A stretch of 64,000 nucleotides of DNA. Origin: Litoditis marina. Taxonomy: Eukaryota; Nematoda; Chromadorea; Rhabditida; Rhabditidae. The DNA is taken from the NCBI GenBank assembly GCA_964036275.1, contig OZ038433.1, positions 21,881,985 through 21,945,984 of the forward strand. The letters run 5' to 3'. The translations under genes and the position numbers were made by a program. The notes beneath the pieces are model-generated. The model made no database searches and was not told where the DNA came from. It saw only the letters and a program-made list of their open reading frames with translations. Below, in pieces: positions 57,617 through 64,000 of the stretch; the first letter of the stretch is position 1, and every line of letters begins with the position of its first letter.

Positions 57617-58542
57617 ATATATAGAAGATACGGTACCTGTAAAATTGTCTCATTACTTTGTAGAATAGAACTGAAATGTACCCGATCACATAACTTTTAA
57701 CAATGTTACACATTTCTCCTGAAGTATTACGGTTCAACGCTGTAATTGAGGATTAATCAGTCATGTCTACTCGTACACTGCGACAGTTCGACCAATTACC
57801 CCTTTCAAAATTATAAGTTTCGGTTTAGTGTTTATAGATGTTTTTACATATCAGGTTTTGCGTTGTAGTGTACATACAAGTGTTTGGTTGTAAGAACAAT
57901 TATTTTTTTCCAAATCAGTTGTAGTTTAATTAAGTTTGTACAAAATTGTCACTAGTATTTTTGTTTACAGCTGGAATGAACTGCATTCTCCGCTCTTTTC
58001 TCTTCACTAATTGTCAATCAATTTTACTACACAAATGTGTCTGAGAGTCAGTTGGCTTCCTTGATTTGCCTCCAAAACACGCCTGTCTGCGACAAGTTGC
58101 CTTCAAATCACATTGGTAGAAAACCAACAAGTTTGACCCATAATCAAAACTAGTTGAACAATACGTGTGTATTAAAATATAAACTGCATTGCAATTTTAT
58201 ATGAATATGGAGCAGTCGACCCAATATAGCATGTGGATAAAAGTAGTTACGAAAATTTGCTTTTTGAAGTTTAGAGCTACATCGAAATAACAGAAAAATC
58301 CCTGTCTCAGTAAAGAAATCTCAAAGATAGGGTTTGGCTGGACAGCATCACATTCGCATGGCGATGACTATACTCGCAATCTCGCAACCCGCACGTTTGG
58401 TTGATAGACGTGGAAGGACGGACCCCAGTACCCTTTATTCTCAGTTTTCTTTCTCGTTTTGCGTTATAGTTCCACGTTATTCAGTAATATTTGCATTTTG
58501 TGCTCCCTTCACGTGATAGTTCCACGCTGTTGAAGCGTACCT
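57617..58542. other. Intergenic between convergent PEX2 and micropeptide genes
   Basis: AT-rich, with no repeat family or exon identified. It should contain the 3' UTRs of both neighbours. Confidence 0.4.
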
Positions 58543-58710
58543 TTAATGTTCGTCTTTTCCTCCGGCGGCCATAGCTGAAGTGGCAACCATATAGAGCATA
58601 CCCATGAGAACGGTGAGAATGATTAGATTGACGATCAGAATGATGGTATTCTTATCCAAATGAGCCTCTGCCGCCTCCACAATCGACTGCTTGCGGGGTC
58701 TGTTCTGCAT
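58543..58710 (-). CDS. 55-aa single-pass membrane micropeptide
   Basis: A single exon from ATG (58710) to TAA (58543). The N terminus is polar and charged (MQNRPRKQSIVEAAEAHLDK), then comes one hydrophobic helix (NTIILIVNLIILTVLMGMLY) and a short tail ending GGKDEH. The helix flanked by polar ends suggests a small integral or tail-anchored membrane protein; the orientation is not predictable by eye. A TTCCAG acceptor lies one base before the ATG, which fits spliced-leader addition and argues against a chance ORF. Size and shape recall SERCA-regulating micropeptides, but no conserved motif of those was recognised. PEX2 converges on it from the left. Confidence 0.65.
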   Translation of the reverse strand: MQNRPRKQSIVEAAEAHLDKNTIILIVNLIILTVLMGMLYMVATSAMAAGGKDEH

Positions 58711-58934
58711 TCTGGAACTGACGAATATACTCTATTTCACGCTTATCTTGACAATTACACTATACAGACAAAATGTATACTATCAATAAGGAAATAAACA
58801 CTATGAAACAGGTAATGATCGGGTAATGTGTACAGTGCAGAAAAGATCTGTAAGCTTTCTAGTAAAACTAATTCAAAAACTGCATGGAATTCTCAGTATA
58901 TTTACTGTAGGTGTCTACTATCGCGCGGAACATA

Positions 58935-59233
58935 GGCGGTTTACACATGCAACCAGGTTGCATGCAACCAAAATGCAACCGGGTTGCATGTGTAAAGACA
59001 GCTTGGTTGCTTTCCAAATGCAACCTGGTTGCTTTTGGTTGCTTTTCAAATGCAACCAAACACTCAGTTTTTGGACATTTTCCGGTTTTTAATGCCATTT
59101 GGTTGCTTTTGGTTGCATTTGAAAAGCAACCGAAAGCAACCCGGTTGCATTTGGGAAGCAACCAAACTGTCTTTACACATGCAACCTGGTTGCATTTTGG
59201 TTGCATGCAACCCGGTTGCATGTGTAATTGGCC
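58935..59233. mobile_element. GCAACC-rich MITE with 9-bp target duplication (family W), copy 2
   Basis: Same ends as copy 1 and the same GGTTGC/GCAACC body, slightly longer at 299 bases. CGGAACATA flanks it on both sides (58926-58934 and 59234-59242), again exactly nine bases. It sits about 225 bases upstream of the micropeptide start. Confidence 0.93.
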
Positions 59234-60205
59234 CGGAACATACTAATAAGCCATCTTCTCTAACAACCGTGCGAATTAAAACTTTTTTGTTGGAAATGTT
59301 TATTATGATCTGCAGGACTCTTTGTTACTGGTTTGTAGTTTGTTCCAAGTTGATAGTGGTTTTTTCCACGCACTCTTAGACATTTACAGTGTTTAGTGTA
59401 TACTTTCCGGTTATTTATAATTTCACCTTTTGGAAAATTTTCAGATTTTTTTGGCATATTCCCTATATGTAAAAGAGAGAGCATTACGAAATTTCAATCA
59501 GTATCAGTACTGGTTTGTACCGATGTACCCGGGAATTGAGAAACTCGGTCATGTGTCATAGTTCAGTGAACTGGGTTTTGAAACGGAAAGCAAGTTGAAC
59601 CGAATTTTGAAACGTCAAGTTAAACCGAGTTCATGACAAATCGGGTGTAATGAGTAATTGAGAGAATGTCTTGATTTCGAGCCTTAAACTAGAATAAGAA
59701 CTAATCAGAGGAACATTCTCACTCAGAGCGGAAGGAAAAGTTGCCTGGGGGTTTGTGTGAAAGGGGAAAATGAGGAAGCGGCTCGTGTTACCCCCATGGG
59801 CCAAGAGAGGTGGGGCAACAGTTGGCTTCCATGTTCACAACAATGCTCCCGTCGAGAACATCCCCTACTGATTTGAAGGGAGATAAACAATCAATTTGGT
59901 CCATGAACAAAAATCTCCAGCTCTATAATATAAAGTTTACACGCTATTCAAAGCTCGACTTTTCACAATGAAGATTGGAAAAGACTTAGAGAGAAAGGGT
60001 ATAGTTTAGGTACCCAGATGACCGCTAGAAGGTTGAGACGAGTTACGGTGTCGATTGATGTAGGGCAGATGTGTAGGGCAACCTGAACTATGATGCGAGA
60101 TGACTAGTAAGACTACCGCGAAACTTACTTTTATTGTGAGCGTAATAAACGTTTTGTTTCAGTTTGAAAAAAAAACGAGCACACGTGATATCGTTTTTAT
60201 GAAAC

Positions 60206-60472
60206 TTATGTAATAACTTTATCTTCAACCACGGAAAACCCGACTTTGTTAACAAAACTGCTCCCGCCGCAGTATTCCGCGGGGCTGAGATTTCGCATAC
60301 TCTTCCGTTTCACCAGTCCGTACAGTACACGATCTTTGAAGTGCCGGTTTTTCATCAGACACAATTTTTGAGAGAGAATTTGGTATATTTTCAATAGTTC
60401 AAGAGTATTTGGAACGAAATACACAAGTCGAAAACTTCTCGTTGGCCAAGAAACTGCCCGTTTCAATAACAT
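60206..60472 (-). CDS. Possible 88-aa basic protein, unrecognised
   Basis: A single open frame starts MLLKRAVSWPTRSFRLVYFV, which has the basic, amphipathic look of a mitochondrial targeting sequence. It goes on through LELLKIYQILSQKL and KDRVLYGLVKRKSM. TATAAATA lies about 30 bases upstream on the same strand. No splice signals or family support it, and such an ORF can arise by chance in this AT-rich DNA. Confidence 0.35.
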   Translation of the reverse strand: MLLKRAVSWPTRSFRLVYFVPNTLELLKIYQILSQKLCLMKNRHFKDRVLYGLVKRKSMRNLSPAEYCGGSSFVNKVGFSVVEDKVIT

Positions 60473-61624
60473 TACTTGTTATGGAAATTTCGCACTTCAT
60501 ATTTATACACTATGTGTTCCGTGTTCTCTCAGACTCAATATAAACATTCTGTGATTGAGCAAAAGATCTTGCGAAAAATTCGGAAACAGCCGGATAGACG
60601 CAGACAAACGCGTTAACGAGAAGTTCTGCAGAAAACAGATGAGGAACTTCTGATCTATAATTGACTATGTTCTAAAAATTATGTTAAAGGTATGTGTTAG
60701 AGGCCAAACATGAAACTACTTTAAGATTATTCCAAGTTTAGTTTGAGGTTTTCCTTTTTTGTGCAAGTGTTTTTGACGAAGGGGATACCAGCTGTGGGCC
60801 TGAAATGAAAAAGGAAAACTGAACGGAATCATCAAAAAAGGTTCCTCTCAAATATTTTCGCACTACGGTCCCATCTGTTGGTCTGATCTCGATACATGCT
60901 ATGAATAATCAATTTCGACCAAAAAATAGGAAGATCAAACTACAATCGCCGCGGGATAGGGCAACACACACCGTTTTCCCTTGTTGTGGAAAGGTAATGA
61001 GACCCATGCAATGTAATAATGCTCTCCTGTGAAGTTATTGCATCGGTTGTCATTAGGAAGGTTGCCAGAAAACAGATCAATCAGTATCTTGCTGACAGCC
61101 ACTGGTCATTTGTGTTCTTTCTGGCTATACAACTCAGACAATTCGCACCCAAATGGCAGATCAGAGATGTTGACTGTCTCAATATCTCTGCAGTCTCATT
61201 ACCCTCTATGCTCTGTCGCTTTTGTGGTTTGCTTATGCAGAAAATTAACGCCTGACAACATAAATTATGTCACATAACTCGACTTGATTGGCAGTTTACA
61301 AAACTCTTACCTACCTTCCTTGAATAGCGTTCCGGTTCTTTTCATGTCTCGCACCAAAAAGCATATTTTCATAAAGGATCAAACTACATCTCCAACGAGT
61401 TTGGGTGGAATTCACTGAGAAAATCAGAGAATCACTGGTTTAGTAATAATAATATTGTTTGTAGGAGGTAAATTGAGAAAGAACTATTTCGTGAGGGAGC
61501 ACAACTCGTCTGCACTTCGCACAATCGCATGAAGAGGTGCCACAAAAAGAGATCTTGTTTACTCAGGGATCTCACCTGAGTTGAGCGATCTACTTGAAAC
61601 TGTTTGTTTTGAGGCAACCAGAAT

Positions 61625-61813
61625 GTCATTCAAAATTAAAAGTCATTAAAGTAAAAGTCATTTGAAAGTAAAAGTCATTAAGTACAGAAACAGTTGGGAA
61701 TCAGAAATAAAGTTTTCGAAAGTTTTCGAATTTTTCAAATCCTGACTAAAAGTGAATTAATGACTTTTACTTTTGAATGACTTTTACTTCAATGACTTTT
61801 AATTTTGAATGAC
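61625..61813. mobile_element. AAAGTCATT foldback MITE
   Basis: Ends GTCATTCAAAATTAAAAGTC and their exact inverse enclose further AAAAGTCATT repeats in both directions (189 bases). No target duplication is certain. Confidence 0.85.
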
Positions 61814-62384
61814 TTTTTCCAGGTACTTTGTTTTGACGCTGATTATTGAGCAATGCAATGATCAGTTATCATCCACGTATCGGAACACTAAACATTTTAC
61901 TGCAGTCCAAACTACAACTTTACTGCGTAGCAAATTGACTTCCCCTGATCTGTCAGGGAGCATCAGGGAGACGAATTTCTCTGCGTTTTCTGGGGTAAAA
62001 CGGGGGTAAATCAGAGGTAAACTAGTCCATATCCGGATATGGACAGGGGCAAAGTAGGGGGCAAACGGGGTGCAATCAGAGAAATTTCAGGGATAATCGG
62101 GATTCAGTGTGGCGTTTTACTGCAAGCGACACCGTACTACTACCGTTGTACGGCTGGCGATACTGCAGTATCACTACCAGTAAAACGGTGGTAGTACGAT
62201 GTCGACACTATACGAGAACGCCGGTTCTATCTTTACAGTGTGAAGTACATCCCCCAAAATTAACTTGAAAAGTGCGAACATGGTGAAAGTGAAAAAAACG
62301 AGTTAGTTTTAAAATTCTCGCCACTCGTTAAGTTAACAAAGAAAAAAGTACGCTTGCAGATGGCTCTTTTCTATCTCAGGCAAC

Positions 62385-62582
62385 TTTCTTCTAATTGGCA
62401 AGTCACTTTTGTAGCGTACCGAACAATAGAGTGTACTAGGTCAGAAAGAAGCCGACTGTCTGTGGTCTCATTGACCTTCATGCTTACTCGTTTTTGTCGT
62501 TTGTTGAAGGCGAAAGATAACTCGGATAATTCTGTGTCACGGCCCCCGCCGACTGGAAATCTGAGTCGGCGGCGGCCGTGAC
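62385..62582. repeat. Family U-type repeat ending in a GC-rich hairpin
   Basis: AATTGGCAAGTCACTTTTGTA through CTGTCTGTGGTCTCATTGACC matches the 44010-44110 repeat. It is followed at 62536-62582 by GTCACGGCCCCCGCCGACT and its near-perfect inverse around a 9-base loop, a very stable stem. A more distant relative lies at 61065-61250. Confidence 0.65.
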
Positions 62583-62977
62583 AAAATATGAAAAACAACG
62601 GTTTTGCTTGTTGCGCACCATGATGCCCGGTGTTTACATCGTGCGGTTGGCTTCGTGGAGTGACTTAACGGTTTTCGAAAAATATTGATCGCCTCTGTTT
62701 TAAATTTTCTATTTCTATTTTCATTCGTATTTTATTAAGTTTTTCGATATTTTTTGTCAAAGCCCTCCTTGTAGTATTTTTTTAGTGATTGCTGGTTGCG
62801 CTTCTGCTCCAACTCTTCAATACAATGCATTATTCTTCTTGAAACTGCGAAAATCACTCTAATTCAAGTCAATCAAATTCAGTATTATTCAGCAATGAGA
62901 AACCGTCTTCCTGCTCCGATATTTATCTTACAATCTTATGCTTGTTGTATTTATCGCTTTATTCATGTTTATAATGT

Positions 62978-63920
62978 TTATTTCCAGGCAGGAGGTGTCT
63001 CGTCATTACTTGTGTCAACGCTCGCCTCAAATGCAATGTAGCCCAGTTCGCTGATTCCAATGTAATTTTTGCTGTTCTCTACAAGTATTTTTGTTGGATC
63101 GACAGTATAATTCGGTAAGCTTTACGTTTGTTTTCATTTGGTGGCTTCCGCTGTAACACATCCACACACTCACTATGTGTAATATGTAATCTGTCAGTTT
63201 ATACCATAATTTTGAAGACGAAGAAAGTAGTGAAGGGTTGATGTTCGTGCACGAACCAGTAAGGATATTAAGACTCTCAGATGGCGCAATATTTAAATTT
63301 CAGCCAAGAAGGCCTAATTTTAGGGGTTTCGTAGAAAGGGTGTACTTTGATGTTATTGGCAGTTCAGCACGATGATTAGAGTTTATTTACACTCGCTCTA
63401 GTCTATGTGTCTCTCCAAGCCAACGTTAAGTTCATACTCCAGTAAGGTTGTCCGAATAGACAGAAAAATTCCGAAAACGGACTACTTTTGCGCCAGAAAA
63501 GAGGTAATTTGTCTAATTCTAATTCAAAATCATCAATGTTCACGTGTTTAAATCTAGAAACGAACTACGTTTCGTCGATAAGTCGGACGTTACTGGTGTA
63601 TGGTTAAGTTGCTTTCATTAGAAAGAACTGAATTGCTAAATATTATTTTACTTCTGAATTAAATCACTTGAATTATAGTAAGTGGTGGATAGTAAATTTC
63701 TCCTGGTCGCATCGTATAGTGCCTGACCGATGTTCAATTTTTGTGGCAATAAGGATATTGAAATCTTGTCCGCCTTTTCTAAAACCCTAATATAAGTCTG
63801 AAGTGCTGAATGGGTGAGCATCGTTTCCAGCTCATGCGGCACGTCAGAAATTGTGTTTTTCATCCAAGTTAAGATTAGGAAGAATAAAATTATAAAATTA
63901 CATAGTTTTGTTGCTCTCAT
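62978..63920 (-). CDS. Two-exon secreted protein, unrecognised
   Basis: Exon 1 (63920-63652) begins with a signal-peptide-like stretch (ATKLCNFIILFFLILTW) and runs to a GTAAAA donor. Exon 2 (63119-62978) starts after a GTAAAG acceptor. The split Asn codon (AA|C) joins DLIQ to LPNYTVDPTKILVENSKN in phase, and the protein ends ETPPAWK after 136 residues. NSS and NYT sequons fit an extracellular protein. The frame of exon 2 is closed just upstream by a stop, so the AAAG acceptor is the only workable one. The 532-base intron contains a family V MITE. No homologue is recognised. Confidence 0.5.
63433..63602. mobile_element. 170-bp MITE (family V), copy 3
   Basis: Ends CATACTCCAGTAAGG and, inverted, CATACACCAGTAACG; the body has CGGACTACTTTTG and TTCACGTGTTTAAATCTAG. 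Exactly the length of the copy at 52073. Confidence 0.85.
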
Positions 63921-63943
63921 AAATTTTAACTGCTGTTTTTCAG

Positions 63944-64000
63944 ACTCTTCTATCTGTTGGTATTGGATCTTCGGATCACCCCTACTGCTATCGGAGGTCG
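63944..64000 (+). CDS. Possible exon of a plus-strand gene running off the window
   Basis: A CTGTTTTTCAG acceptor is followed by an open frame LFYLLVLDLRITPTAIGG, hydrophobic then polar, reaching the window edge. It begins 24 bases from the ATG of the minus-strand secreted gene. If real, that gene is nested in or head-to-head with this one. Too short to classify. Confidence 0.25.

Noticed and set aside
1..64000. Bacterial-type features, CRISPR arrays, viral genes
   Set aside because: No direct-repeat/spacer array, operon-type gene packing or recognisable viral protein was seen; gene structure is eukaryotic throughout.

Overview
The window is eukaryotic and almost certainly from a nematode. 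Coding exons are short, and most introns end in a TTTCAG-like acceptor. Several genes have a splice acceptor only a few bases 5' of the ATG, as expected for spliced-leader trans-splicing. The gene families are nematode-typical: a Srg-like chemoreceptor, a cys-loop channel of the LGC type and a neuropeptide GPCR. The genus cannot be told from sequence alone. Introns are long (to 8.8 kb) and full of short terminal-inverted-repeat elements (MITEs), CT microsatellites and foldback palindromes, unlike the compact C. elegans genome.
Layout. 1-175: last exon of a plus-strand protein that looks like a 7TM receptor tail. 176-7871: no gene seen, repeats only. 7872-24724: a plus-strand cys-loop ligand-gated ion channel (about 526 aa, 15 exons). 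Its 8.8-kb intron contains an entire minus-strand gene (12631-20395) for a secreted, heavily N-glycosylated, probably GPI-anchored protein. 24725-35662: gene-poor, with repeats and a few weak ORFs. 35663-42080: a complete plus-strand rhodopsin-type neuropeptide receptor (349 aa, 9 exons). 42937-45467: a complete minus-strand Srg-like chemoreceptor (303 aa, 7 exons), followed at 46324-47560 by a broken paralogue carrying a stop, two inserted elements and a frameshift. 48827-54297: splicing factor SPF45/RBM17 (367 aa, 11 exons). 54732-57616: peroxin PEX2 (261 aa, RING), close enough behind SPF45 for a possible operon. 58543-58710: a 55-codon membrane micropeptide gene on minus. 60206-60472: a weak ORF. 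62978-63920: a two-exon secreted protein on minus.
Most genes act at the neuronal or sensory cell surface (channel, neuropeptide receptor, chemoreceptor). SPF45 and PEX2 are housekeeping: 3' splice-site choice and peroxisomal matrix-protein import. The repeat fraction holds at least ten MITE or foldback families. Several have clear target-site duplications, including one family with four copies of exactly 232 bp and one with 9-bp duplications. All exon structures were assembled by hand from splice signals, reading-frame phase and family similarity; no alignment or expression data were available.
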